This document shows, in pieces, positions 48,109-59,042 of a stretch of 64,000 nucleotides of DNA (the stretch's first letter is position 1; every line of letters begins with the position of its first letter). The stretch lies in contig NC_053390.1 of assembly GCF_905171765.1 (NCBI RefSeq), forward strand, positions 308,702,984 through 308,766,983, in the 5' to 3' direction. The notes beneath the pieces were generated by a model, which was not told the origin of the DNA, did not search any database, and saw only the letters and a list, made by a program, of their open reading frames with translations. Position numbers and translations under genes: made by a program. Origin of the DNA: Bufo bufo. Its lineage: Eukaryota > Chordata > Amphibia > Anura > Bufonidae.

Positions 48109-48506
48109 GGGTAAATGAAGCTAGAAATCTACTGCATCTCTCGGCTGCCATAGATTTCTGTCTAGGTGAACGGACTGCGGGAGAATGTGCCTAATATGAT
48201 GAGTGGTGTACCTCTTCAAAAATTAGGCACATCCTTCGGCAGCACAAGGGAGATCATAAGCCAGCGTAAACCATCGGTCTTTGTTAAATTCCCCCCTCTG
48301 TTTCTTCAGGTTGCAGTATCTCTCTCCTTGCCAAGCACTTATGTTCACTCTGCACAGGTGCTTTCAGGTTGAGGCATCTCCTTCCTCACAACTCCCTACA
48401 TAAACCGTGCACTGTCCCTGACCAGGTCGCAGTATCTATCTTTCCTATGATGCACTGCATGCACTGGCTGGCTACTGGAATATTAGCAATAGAATCCCTT
48501 GATCTT

Positions 48507-48760
48507 TAGTGATGAGCGGCAGGGGTCATATTTGAATTCGCATTATTTCGCAAATATTTTGTAGAATATTCAGCGAATATTCGCAAATTCGAATATTCAT
48601 TATATTCTACATTATTTTACTTGAAAAATCGGCAATGTAATGATCGCGTAATATGCAAATATTACACGATCAATACAGGCGTGGGTCAAAAAGGAATATA
48701 TAGCACTATATTCGATATAGTGCTATATATTTGTTTTTTAGAATATTCGTCATTTTTTAC
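48507..48760. repeat. end fragment of the AATATTCG-rich hAT-type family
   Basis: It begins TTAGTGATGAGCGGCAGGGG, the complement of the right end of the element at 3608-6146, followed by AATATTCG-rich sequence and a 24-base hairpin ATATAGCACTATATTCGATA (48700 region). Confidence 0.7.
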
Positions 48761-49008
48761 CCATCTGAAGTTATGATTCCTCCCTGCTTAAGAAGCTTAT
48801 AGACTCTACAGCCATATTATCCCGCTGTGTAAAGGCTTCCTGTCCTAGACAGACTTACTCAGCAGCTTGACCACCTGCATAAAAGAATCCACATCCCGCA
48901 AAGGACACTGTGGTAGCGTATGGCAATCTGTTCAAAAAAGGTGCAGAGCACAGGGTCCACCGTGCAATTGCCTAATGAGAAGTGTGCACCCTGTGCTTGG
49001 GTGCTTAA

Positions 49009-49511
49009 AGGGGTATTCCCATCATAATGATCACTGTTAAATCTGTTAATGATTTGACAGTGATCATTTTTGTAAATATATTTGATTAACCAATTCCCAC
49101 CGTTTAGGAGAAAATTCATCCCCACTTACCTCATTGTTGTCATTTGGTCTCCCCTGGTTACGGCCACCGCTCTTCTCCAGAATCCCGGTGGCCGCGCTTG
49201 CGCAGAAGACTCCTTTTCTCCCGGCCGGGCCGCTCGCTGTCCTGAACGCGCACGCCGCCGCGCATGCGCGATGGTGACTTCTTCCTGGCCAGAATAATAC
49301 AGAGCCGCGAACGCGCATGCCGTCTCTGTACTATACTGGCCAGGAATAAGTCACCATGGCGCATGTGCGGCGGCGTGCGCATTCAGTTCAGCGCGCAGCC
49401 TGGCCGGGAGAAGACTTCAATCAAAAGGAAGCCCGCCCCCAGCCAGAATCCAGGAAGTGAACGGCGCGCTGGCAGCAGGTAAGTATGAAAATGCAAAGTG
49501 GAATAACCCGT
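49009..49511. mobile_element. TTAA-type MITE with CpG-rich palindromic core
   Basis: TTAA lies at 49005-49008 and 49512-49515; the ends AGGGGTATTCC and GGAATAACCCGT are inverted. The interior (49180-49410) is a CpG-rich palindrome with arms such as GGTGACTTCTTCCTGGCCAG and its near-complement. Confidence 0.75.
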
Positions 49512-50251
49512 TTAAATACACGTCAGCTTGAGAAGTGCAGTGTGAGGATAACTGCTCTCAGAAGACACATGTGAAGCCACAAAACCTGTAAAATCTATGG
49601 AAAGAGCATTTTGGGTACCAACAAAATATGTTTGCATTTGAATTCTTCAGTAAAGAACTGTTCTGCTGCACAACTACCTCATCCTCGGGTCCTGCACCAA
49701 CATCCACAGCTACCTACACCAAGGGACCCTGCCTTGTACCTCAAAATATTCAGCATCAAGGGCGCCTCAACCTCCATCAAGCAGGAGAACCCCAGAACCA
49801 CTTTGTGCCTGAAGGAAAGAAAGGTTCGCCCTTCCCATCACTGCAGAGCCCAAGGGAGTAAAAGAGTGAGTACTACGACCACCATTCCTGCTACTATCAC
49901 TCCTATCTTCCACCTCTGCTCAATCCCATGCAGCACGCTGCACGTGCACAAGTGATTGTTACAAACCAAGTTTAGATCTATTGGACATATATTTTTTCAG
50001 TCGCAGAAATTTCTGCAACAAATCTGCCACATATAAACAAACTCTAATGGTCTTTTTTTCACGGGCTGAAGATGCCACTCATTTCTGAGAAACACAAAAT
50101 ACATGAAAAAGGAATCCTCTCAGCTCTGTCTGTCCATCAAAGGCAGCCCTCTAACAAAGTTCTATCAGGACCTAGCATCATTCATCACTCAAATCTTATG
50201 ACTCTGGCCAATGTCAAGTTCACAGCTTGCACTATGTAACTTCCTGTGTCA
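49512..50251 (+). other. unrecognised sequence with short unassigned open frames
   Basis: Frames at 49611-49955 and 49628-49861 are proline/threonine/serine-rich with no motif I recognise, and neither has clear splice sites with partners. They could be a decayed exon or processed sequence. I do not assign a gene. Confidence 0.2.
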
Positions 50252-51196
50252 TCAATGCACAGGGGCGGACTGACCGGTTGGGCACTTTGGACGTGGTCCG
50301 AGGGCCCGGCCAGGATGGGGGCCCTTCCGCAGCCGTGCACGGACTGCAAAGTTATTCACCCGGGCCTCGGCTATCGGGGCCTGGCGGCTGGCGCAGCGTC
50401 GCAAATCGCGATATTACCTATAGTATTCCCGGCGCAGGCGGGCGCAATAACGTCATCACGCGCCTGTGCCGGGACGTGCGCCTGCCTATCTACGAGTGAG
50501 CGCCAGGAGTTTAGGACACAGGTAAGTATTGGCTTTTATTTTATTTTTTTGTGTGCCAAGCCAACTTTGGGGGACATTACTGGGGGGCACAGGAGGCGAG
50601 GATACATATTACTGAAGGGACAATTGCAGTACGCAGACCTGCAGGGTACAGCGATGTGAGGTCACGGTTACTGAGGCAAACGAGGGTTGCTATGGGTTAC
50701 TCACAGTTTGTAGGATGACCCTGGGCAGCGCAGAGCAGTGATGGAGAGGCTGGCACAGAAGTCCTCTGGGGCACTCTGTATATGGGGACCAGGCCTGATG
50801 GTGGGTGAGGTGCCCTGGTTGTTGCAGATGTTTAATGTGCCTAGGGCAAGGTCCCTTTAAGGTTCGTGACGCCAGTGCCTGTAACGGTGGCACACCGGTT
50901 GGTAGTAGTAATAAGTGAGGAACACATTGTTGGGGTGAACCAAACTTTCTTTACTGGAAACAGTTCAACTTTATACAATTTAAATTCAGTTCCACTTTGC
51001 AGCAGTAATCAATAGCAGGCTTTACATAAATGGCAGGTAATGTTCTTTGCAAGATACTCAGAGGGTAAAATCATCACTCACAGACCAGGCTTCGCTATTC
51101 CTCAGATATCCTGGCTGTCTGTATCCCAAGGCCCGTATGCCCTAATGCTGGCTTTTATCCTTGGTAGCAATCCTCCTCAGGTATATATCCCTTGCC

Positions 51197-51650
51197 TTAG
51201 TTTGAAGAAGACCCTTCACCAGAATAAAGCCTCTAAACTGACTATACAGACGTGTAGAGCGGCGCCCAGGGATCTCCCTGCACTTACTATTATCCCCGGG
51301 CGCCGCTCCGTTCTCCGGTTATAGCCTCCGGTATCTTCATAGTTAGGCTCCACCCAGGGGATACTGCCGCGGTCTCCTTCTCCCATGCTGTAGCGCTGGC
51401 CAATCGCAGCGCTCAGCTCATAGCCAGGCTATGAGCTGAGCGCTGCGATTGGCCAGCGCTACAGCATAGGAGAAAGAGACGGCGTCAGGTTCCCCTGGGT
51501 GGAGCCTAACTATGAAGATACCGGAGGCTATAACCGGAGAACGGAGCGGCGCCCGGGGATAACAGTAAGTGCAGGGGGATCCCTGGGCGCCGCTCTACAC
51601 GTCTGTATAGTCAGTTTAGAGGTTTTATTATGGTGAAAGGTCCTCTTTAA
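51197..51650. mobile_element. foldback element (about 454 bp, long inverted arms)
   Basis: The arms mirror each other from AGACCCTTCACCAGAATAAA at the left to the complementary GGTGAAAGGTCCTCT at the right, through GACGTGTAGAGCGGCGCCC and the central TAGCCAGGCTATGAGCTGAG. Arms are about 220 bases, with small differences. TTAA (51648-51651) is present only at the right. Confidence 0.7.
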
Positions 51651-52193
51651 TGATCCTTCTGCCCTTCAGCTTACTTGTACTAGCTGGAAACACTGGCTCT
51701 GCTCTGCTTGTAGGAACTGTAGGTTTCTCCCAGGAGGAAAACTCTTCTCTTGGGGTGAATTTTCTGAGCGAACTCTGGCTCATTATCCACAGGCAGGCTG
51801 ATCTTCACTCTCCCTGGCCTCCTGGTGTCAACTAGAAGCCTGGGCTGTCTAGCTGCATGTCAGGATGTGGCCCTCAGCTTCTCTCTGGCTAAGGTGCACA
51901 CTCCCTTCTGTCTCAAAACAGACTCCTGACTACACAGACTAACCCCTCCCTGTTTGGGTCTAAGTATATATACTAGGTGTTTCCTAGCTCCCTCTAGTGT
52001 CTAGGATGCTAACCTACACCATAATAGGCCTGCTGCACATATCACAGGGAAAATACACATAAAATACATATTAAAATGCATTAAAAGGTACTGTGAAATA
52101 CACTGCCACTGTCCCACAGGAGGTGGAGAACAACGTGGCCCAATTGACCCTTGTGTAGTGCCCACATTTACCTAGTGGGACACTACACAATGG

Positions 52194-52430
52194 GGGGCAA
52201 ATTACTACATGGGGAGCAAACTACTACATGGGGACAGTGTGGGGGACAATTACTACTGTGGGGGCAGTGTGGGGGACAATTGGTACTGAGGGGCAGTGTG
52301 GGGGACAATTACCACTGCGGAGGCAGTGTGGGGGACAATTACTACTGTGGGGGCAGTGTGGGGGACAATTACTACTGTGGGGGCAGTGTGGGGGACAATT
52401 ACTACTGTGGGGGCAGTGTGGGGGGTGTCG
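52194..52430. repeat. minisatellite, 29-bp GCAGTGTGGGGGACAATTAC units
   Basis: At least six units of GCAGTGTGGGGGACAATTAC plus TACTGTGGG follow in tandem after diverged TACTACATGGGG units. It sits within the hAT-type element; open frames across it are artefacts. Confidence 0.9.
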
Positions 52431-52601
52431 CTATTGGGTAGGAACTATAGGGGCATTTCTATTACAAGGACTTATTAGGGGACATTATTTTTCAGGGACA
52501 CTATACAGGTATTATTACGTGGAGCACAAAATAGGATGTTATTATTACTGGGGGTACTCTAGGGGACATTATAATTGCTGTAGACACCATAGGGACATTT
52601 G

Positions 52602-52763
52602 GGGGTCATTTATCAAACTGGTTTAAAGTAGAACTGGCTTAGTTTCAACCAGATTCCACTTTTAATTTTAGACAGCTCCTTTTGAGAATGAAAGGTGGAA
52701 TCTGATTGGTTGCTATAGGCACCTACGCCAGTTGTACTTTACACCAGTTTGATAAATGACCCC
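52602..52763. mobile_element. small palindromic MITE (162 bp)
   Basis: GGGGTCATTTATCAAACTGG at the left is the complement of the right end at 52763. The inner GGTGGAATCTGATTGG segment and AACCAGATTCCACTT are also inverted. Confidence 0.75.
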
Positions 52764-52933
52764 AATTATGAGAAATCTAACATGTCTGTGTAACAAACTC
52801 TGTAGAAACGAGATGTGGCTGAAAGAATTTGTCATGGCGGTCTGGGTCAAATGTAGGAGAAGAGGAAAGAGAAGATCTACATAACAGGAGATGTCACTGG
52901 ATGTAAGAGTTATGTGGTGCTGTATTCTACTAT

Positions 52934-53066
52934 TTGTGGTCATGGCTACAGCAGAGAGCTAGCGCCCCGAACGTGCCGAGACCTGACAGAGGAAAACCAA
53001 CCTGCCTAACTAATATGGCTGGAGAGGTGCCCTTAGCCATGCCGCGGGTAAGCCTAAAAGGGGGCA
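52934..53066 (-). repeat. Ngaro split direct repeat B2 (133 bp)
   Basis: Nearly identical to 53206-53338, with differences such as CTACAGC/CTACGGC and GCGCCCC/GCACCCC. On the element's strand it is the outermost 3' terminal repeat. Confidence 0.85.
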
Positions 53067-53105
53067 TACCCTGAGGAGTATGGAAGAAAAGGGGAGGGAG
53101 GGTGG

Positions 53106-53205
53106 GGCACCGAAAATGCACGCAAATGAGGAGAGGGTGTGCCTCCTTTTAAGCGCGCCTACGCCCCTCCCACAAATGCAGGCTGACATGTCAGCCTTAA
53201 GCTAC
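53106..53205 (-). repeat. Ngaro split direct repeat A2 (100 bp)
   Basis: Nearly identical to 59043-59142 (two clear substitutions: TGCACGC/CGCACGC and GGTGTGCC/GGCGTGCC). It abuts B1 exactly, and a 39-base spacer separates it from B2. Confidence 0.85.
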
Positions 53206-53338
53206 TTGTGGTCATGGCTACGGCAGAGAGCTAGCACCCCGAACGTGCCGAGACCTGACAGAGGAAAACCAACCTGCCTAACTAATATGGCTGGAGAGGT
53301 GCCCTTAGCCATGCCGCGGGTAAGCTTAAAAGGGGGCA
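53206..53338 (-). repeat. Ngaro split direct repeat B1 (133 bp)
   Basis: Partner of B2. It follows the recombinase frame on the minus strand and directly adjoins A2. Confidence 0.85.
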
Positions 53339-53345
53339 AAAACAC

Positions 53346-55030
53346 ACACGAGTAGGGAGAGAAAAACCTTTATTGCAGCGGACCAAGTTACAATACCAAA
53401 CTGTGGAATGCCTGGGATATCTCGGCCTGAGGGTTAGGTATGTAACGTGTGAAGCATGAGGAGCGCCAGCGACCCATTTTGCGGATGACATGGCCGGGGA
53501 CGTTGTGCTTTGAAGCTGCGGATGCAGCTCCAATACGGAAGGAGTGCCCTGAAATGGCCTTGGGGGTCGAAACCCAAGCCCGACGCCAGGGTGCGAACGT
53601 GCGAGATGAACTGCGAGGCCGTGAGGGCCAAGGCCTGGAACGGGAGCAATGGGCGGTCAGGGGCGGAGTCCCCCAGAGCTGCCAGCAAGCTCCTGAGTAC
53701 CTGGACCGGGCACCATGCGTTAGTGGACTGGAAGAACTTCACCTCCACTGGTGGTCCCACCTGCGAGGTTTTGGAAGTGAGGAGGTGTAAGGAGAAATGG
53801 TCGTGGTGCCATACTAGCTGACCCCTGGTTAGACTCTTGGACCTGGCTGAAGTGCGGGTGAATTCGCCGGGTCTTAAGAACCCATAGAAACTAAGGTACA
53901 TTGCGGCCTTGATGACTGTGCTGGGAAGGAGCCCAAAAGGAAGACCATCTAGGGAGGTTGAAAGTTTTCTAAATGATTCCCCTGACACGGGCTGCCTGCC
54001 CGGGACGGCTGCGTGACCACTCTTCTGAACACCCCTGAGTGTTGCCCTGACTGCTTGGGACAGAAAAACCGACCTACTTTCGGGGTCCTCCAACATGTGG
54101 AAATGTTGGACACCGGCCAAATACAGTCTGATGGTATTGAAGGATAGCTTTAGATCTATGTGACAGTAGGCTATGAAAGCTGTGATGTAAGTGGTCTTGT
54201 CAGTGTCTTGTCTCGGATGTAGGACCATGAACCTGTTGAAGGTGTTCCAAGCGGTCCTGTAGTTTCTGGCAGTATTACAAGATAAAGATTTCCGCATCAA
54301 AGACTTTGCTGAAGCAATGAAACGGTTTAATCCATCACCAGATTTTGAAACAACGGAGGAGGTATCCCCACTCGGTCTGCCGCTGGCATGACCTGAAAAA
54401 GTTTTGAAATTAAAGCGGGACAAGGCGTCTGCGGCCACATTATGAACACCCTGAATGTGCCGGCACGCCACATGGAAGTTGTGTTCCAGCGAGAGCCGGA
54501 CCAGCCTGCGGACAAAAGACATGATCTGTGGTGACTGCAACCTGCCCTTGGTGATAATGTCCACCACTGTCTGGTTGTCAGTGACGAACGCCACGGAAGA
54601 GTTGGCCCACTGGCTGCCCCAAACCTGGGCTGCCGCTACGATTGGATAGAATTCCAACAACGGGGATGATTTTAAGGCGCCTCTGGCTGATGAAACCTCG
54701 GGTGGCCAGGGGCCCACAAACCATTGGTTTCCACAGATCGCCGCGAAACCTCCGGAGGCGGCGGCGTCCTAAAAAATCAAGGTGGATGCTGGCCCCAGCT
54801 GAGGTACGAATAAAGAGACTCCGTTCCAAGACGCCATGAAGTCCTTCCACATGGCCAGATCGCCCATGGCTTGGGCGTCCAGAGTGATGAGGCTGTCTTG
54901 CTCGGGGGCTGAGGGGAGTAACTGAAGGAGCCTGGACATGAAGGCCCTGCCCTGGGGCATGACTTTGGTGGCAAAATTGAGCATGCCTAGTAGGGACTGC
55001 AACTCGACCTTGGCGCACGTCCTGCTGCCT
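53346..55030 (-). pseudogene. Ngaro RNase H and tyrosine recombinase region
   Basis: The RNase H part runs from about 55030 to 54400, with DAAASGGFAAI, LEFYPIV, TDNQTVVDI and the final ADALSR acidic positions. An in-frame TAG at 54769-54771 lies just before the first Asp motif. The recombinase follows from about 54300 to 53346. Its first catalytic Arg is in FLRPGEF; the C-terminal block with HSFRIGA, GRW and the Tyr nucleophile in TRYI is readable only after a 1-base frameshift near 53545. The enzyme would integrate a circular DNA intermediate in place of an integrase. The lesions make the copy inactive. Confidence 0.8.
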
Positions 55031-55892
55031 TTGAGATGGCCTCCTTGATTTTTGCTAACTTCCCAGCTGGCAACCTGGCCTTCCTCTTCCCTGTGTCCAG
55101 GATTATGCCCAGGAAGGTAATTACCGTCGCGGGGCCTTCCGTTTTTGAGGGTGCCACCGGAACATTGAGTTGGGCGAACAGCCGAAGCAAAGCCTGGAGC
55201 TTGCACGGCTGGCGGTCTGGGCTTTCAATTAGAAGAAAGTCATCCAAGTAATGGATGACCAGAGGGCAATCGCAGTGGTTGACCAGGATCCAGTGCAATG
55301 CCTGAGCGAACTGGTCGAACAGCCAGGGGCTGCTCTTGGACCCAAACGTCAGGCGATTGGCAAAGAAATACTGGTCTGGCCACTTGATGCCATAGAACCT
55401 CCAAAGCTGTGGATGGATGGGCAGCAATTTAAAGGCATCGGCGATGTCGGCCTTGGCCAACCATGCCCCCCGACCAACTTGGAGAATCAGTTGAATGGCC
55501 TCGTCTATGGTGGCGTAACTCATGGAAAACTCCTCGGATGGCACTAAGGAGTTAAGACTGGGCGTGCTTGAGCCATGAGGTGCCGACAAGTCATAGATGA
55601 GACGTTTTTTATTTGTGAACTGCTTGGACACAATACCAATGGGGTTTATCCTCCAGAGGTCAAACGGTATGAAGGGAAAGGGGCCGATGAGAAACCCCTT
55701 CTCCAATTCTGACCTGATCAGAGTCCCCACCGGCTCGGGATCCCTGGTTGCGGACAGCAGATTGGGCCCTTCCCAAGAGGCTTGTGGGAGAGCTACCAGA
55801 CCCGTGTGGAACCCGGTGGTGAACCCGGAAACCAGGAACTGTACCAACTGAGGGTTGTGATGATTGCACAACAGGGATTCTAGCAGAACCAC
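54987..55892 (-). pseudogene. Ngaro reverse transcriptase region
   Basis: The 301-residue frame contains RT motif A (AKADIADAFKLLPIH, Asp at 149), motif B (NRLTFGSKSSPWLFDQF) and motif C YLDD at residues 215-218. It would copy element RNA into DNA. The frame ends in a frameshift near 55020, after which the expected continuation (CAKVELQSLLGMLNFA) is readable in another frame. Classed as pseudogene because RT and RNase H are no longer joined. Confidence 0.8.
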
Positions 55893-57045
55893 ATTGACCC
55901 TGCTTAGTCAGGATGGCCTTGATCTTTGTGGACACGCCGTCTCCGGGTGAGCCCTGAAACAGCCTGCGCACACATGAAGGGCCCTGCATTTGTTGTAGTA
56001 ACAAGTTTTTGCCCAGGAAGACTATTGGCCATCCTAGTTTGTCCGTGGCTGAGCCAGACCGTTGGAGGGACCCGGAGCTACTGCGAAGGGATCTGCCCTG
56101 GGACGTGGAGGGACCTGTATTGGGGCACCAATCAGCGGAGTGGGCGATGGACTGACAAGACGCACACGCCGGGGCCCTGAGGCCCGCGAAATGCCGGCAG
56201 AAAAGCTCCATATCCATGGCCGCCCAGTTCGTGATGTGCTGGAATTGGACCAGTGCGGTGGCGGCTTTGGCTGAAAAGGAGCGATGATAATCGTAGAATG
56301 CCTGCCCACCGTACTTGTGGCCCAAGTCCGTGACCCTGTAAAGGTACGTGTCTAACTCCTCCTGCCTCTCAGGATGGACAGAGCAGATGACATCCCTGAA
56401 TAAACTAAACGCGAGGACGAACTCCGTGATGGTTAATTTTTTGTTTAAACGGGGATCCCTAGCTTTGAGGACGATGGACATGTCGCCGCAAGCTATGGTT
56501 TTGCTCTCTACCGTGTCGTGGGTAGCTATCAGGATGGACGCCAGATTGACGTCCTTGGCCTCTAAAATATCCTTTTTAATGTTGCTGGGGATGAAGTGCG
56601 CTGGAGCTACCTCAGGTGCACAAAGGACCCTACCTGGGGGAACGAGCCCTGCAGTGGAGGCTACAGGCAAAGGTGAAGCGGAACGTTCAGATGCCAGCCC
56701 CTGGTGGGATTCGACGGCCAGGAGTCTGGACTGCACGTCCGAGACTGAGGAGGCAATGGCGTTCATCATGGCATGTAACTGTGTCAGAGACACTTGCAAA
56801 GTGGACGTGGAGACTTGCTCCAAGTCCGGGGCCGCTGGTTCAGCCATGAGCAGTCTATATAATTCTGCTTTCCGGGCGGAAGCAGGGTGTTGGATCCCTC
56901 TCCTGTTGAGTTCCGCAATTAATTTTGCAATTGTCCAACTCCTTAGTGATGAGGAGCTGGGCCGCTCGGATGCGGGTGTCTCAGGAATTGATAGGGCTTC
57001 CTCGATGTTCGAAATATACGACATACTGCAGCTGTGAGGTGACAA
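55660..57045 (-). CDS. Ngaro gag-like ORF1 with SAP-like and CCHC motifs
   Basis: A 461-residue open frame in the gag position. Residues about 34-66 resemble a SAP motif (RSWTIAKLIAELNRRGI then ARKAELYRLL), a helix-extended-loop-helix DNA-binding fold. A CX2CX4HX4C zinc knuckle lies at residues 294-307. The middle part (about 150-290) looks like a structural domain; a Ser/Gly-rich tail follows. The frame overlaps the RT frame by about 230 bases in another phase, and the last about 100 residues may be a frameshift artefact, since the RT-type upstream sequence is in the other frame. It probably packages element RNA; inferred from position and knuckle. Confidence 0.6.
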   Translation of the reverse strand: MSPHSCSMSYISNIEEALSIPETPASERPSSSSLRSWTIAKLIAELNRRGIQHPASARKAELYRLLMAEPAAPDLEQVSTSTLQVSLTQLHAMMNAIASSVSDVQSRLLAVESHQGLASERSASPLPVASTAGLVPPGRVLCAPEVAPAHFIPSNIKKDILEAKDVNLASILIATHDTVESKTIACGDMSIVLKARDPRLNKKLTITEFVLAFSLFRDVICSVHPERQEELDTYLYRVTDLGHKYGGQAFYDYHRSFSAKAATALVQFQHITNWAAMDMELFCRHFAGLRAPACASCQSIAHSADWCPNTGPSTSQGRSLRSSSGSLQRSGSATDKLGWPIVFLGKNLLLQQMQGPSCVRRLFQGSPGDGVSTKIKAILTKQGQCGSARIPVVQSSQPSVGTVPGFRVHHRVPHGSGSSPTSLLGRAQSAVRNQGSRAGGDSDQVRIGEGVSHRPLSLHTV

Positions 57046-57297
57046 ACAAACATTAATAGCTGAGCTGGAGGCCCCGCATTTACGAAGGCGACACCCGAGC
57101 CGTGAATGGTGGTAAAAGAAAAACTAGGGTGGGCGAGTGCCTAGTGCTGTAAAACGGGCGCTACTGTGGAGGACCTTGCCAGACTAAGGCGTGAAATGAC
57201 GCAAGAGCTACAAGGACATGGCTACCGACAGGGAGTTTAAAAACATAAAAATTGAACATCAAACCTGGAATCGTACCGTAGAAAAAGAATATGGATC

Positions 57298-58040
57298 GAG
57301 TCTGAAAAAACGTGACAGGCGACAGAAATAGTAATTATGAGGGTGAACCTGATACGTAACAGGTAACAGATGAAATGCTATAAACGTAAGTCCGAAGCGT
57401 AACGGGCAACAGATGATAAATTAGAAACGTAAGCCTGAAACGTAACAGGCAACAGTCATGGTACAGTAGAAAACGTAAGCCTGAAACGTAACAGGCAACA
57501 ATCATGGTATGTTAGAAACGTAAGCCTGAAACGTAACAGGCAACAGTCATGATATATTAGAAACGTAAGCCTGAAGTGCAACAGGCAACAATCATGGTAT
57601 GTTAGAAACGTAAGCCTGAAACGTAACAGGCAACAGATGATAAGTAAAAACGTAAGCCTGAAACGTAACAGGCAACAGATAAGTAAAAACGTAAGCCTGA
57701 AACGTAACAGGCAACAGATGATACATTGCAATATGTGAGCCGCTTGAAGTGTGACTGGCAACAGATGAGAGATGACATGAGCTTGAACGTGACAGGCGAC
57801 AGATGATACATTTGAACAAAAACGTGAGCCTGAACCGTGGCAGGCACCCGACATGGTAGGACGTGAACGTAAGCCTGGAGCGTGACAGGCTGAAAGGTCA
57901 ACAACACGTGAATCTGAAAGTGTCAGGCCAATGAGGAAGAAGGAGCGAACGCCTGGCGGAACAGGCCGTGGATGGCAGAAGCGAAGCCTGGCCGAATCGA
58001 CCATCGCTACATAGGCCTGACACGTAACAGCAACAGCGTG
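57298..58040 (-). repeat. tandem hairpin repeat array in the Ngaro leader
   Basis: At least 12 units of about 37-46 bp each contain an arm pair GCCTG...CAGGC around an 8-base ACGT-containing loop. Units include variants with pairing preserved: ACCTG/CAGGT (57347-57364) and GTCCG/CGGGC (57390-57407). The array lies between A1 and the gag-like ORF. The open frames here are artefacts. Confidence 0.85.
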
Positions 58041-58569
58041 CTATTGACCGACATGATAGTGAAGCAAACATGGTGACATGGACAGGACGTAACCTGAGCC
58101 GTGACTGGAGACCACCCGGTGACTACGAAGTGACCCTGACGTGGGTGACAAGAAGGTTTGGAAGTTGCATTGCAGCGTGGACTGAGACACGGCGAGTGTG
58201 TGGGAAGAGCAGCAGTTACCGGAAATATCCGTGGATGTGGCGAAGTGGAAGAGCGATGGTTGGATCAGACGGCACCAATGAGAGCAACCTGGCTGACGAG
58301 CGCCGCTAGAGTGCCGCTGCACCCGGGGTCTGCAAAACAATTGTTGACGTGAGGGGGAGAATATGCAGACCAGAACGCGTCCGCCAATAACTTGACATAT
58401 GTGTACGCGACTTAATAATTAGATTTGTGTCCAGGGAGGAGAATGGTACTGGGACTAGGATGACAGACAGTCTGTCATTCCTGGTGTTTGCGCATGACCT
58501 CAGCGGAGCCTGGGACCAGGGGGCAGTTCATGATTTAAATGTGTTTCACTTATTTTTTTTTTTTTTTTT

Positions 58570-58880
58570 ACTTTATTGAACTAACAACCGCCGGCCGCCG
58601 GCCAGCAGCTGCGGTGGAGTGGAAGCGGCACCCCCGGCGCGGCCCTGGCTCAGGACGGACCCAACCCCTGGGTGACAGGGCCGGACCAGGAATGAGAGCA
58701 AGCCGCTGCGGCGCCCGGAGCCGAGAGGGGGAGTCCATCACGTGACACAGCCGGGAAGCCGGCTCCGTTGCCGAGGCAACGGAGACGCTGCCCGGCGTCC
58801 CGCGTGACCTTCGCATGCCGGCGCCGGAAGCGTGGACCGCGCCGGCGCATCACCTGGAGTAGAAGGTGGGTAGTGATTTG
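58570..58880 (-). promoter_or_regulatory. CpG-rich segment in Ngaro leader with X-box palindrome
   Basis: CpG-dense sequence near the element's 5' end with a perfect GTTGCC-GA-GGCAAC palindrome (58767-58780), the form of an RFX-protein X-box. It is a plausible promoter of the element by position and composition. Confidence 0.4.
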
Positions 58881-59042
58881 CACCGGGCAGAGGAGGAGAA
58901 GCACGCCGGGGAGGGGGTTCGGGAAGATAGCACTTAACTTACCCTGGCAGCCGGAGCGAGCGACGAGCATCAGTGGAGAACTCGCAGAAACTTACCTGAT
59001 GAGCAGCACGGCAGTAAAGGGCGTGACGTTAATGGTGGGAAA

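Noticed and set aside
52151..52626. Glycine-rich plus-strand frames
   Set aside because: Produced by the 29-bp minisatellite.
56348..57037. 229-residue plus-strand open frame
   Set aside because: Antisense to the gag-like ORF, which has the SAP-like and CCHC motifs.
57456..58004. 182-residue minus-strand frame before the Ngaro gag
   Set aside because: Repetitive translation of the hairpin array (CCLLRFRLTF repeats), not a domain.
57298..58040. CRISPR-like array of regularly spaced repeats
   Set aside because: The window is vertebrate; the intervals between repeats are themselves near-identical, not unique spacers, and the array lies inside an Ngaro element.
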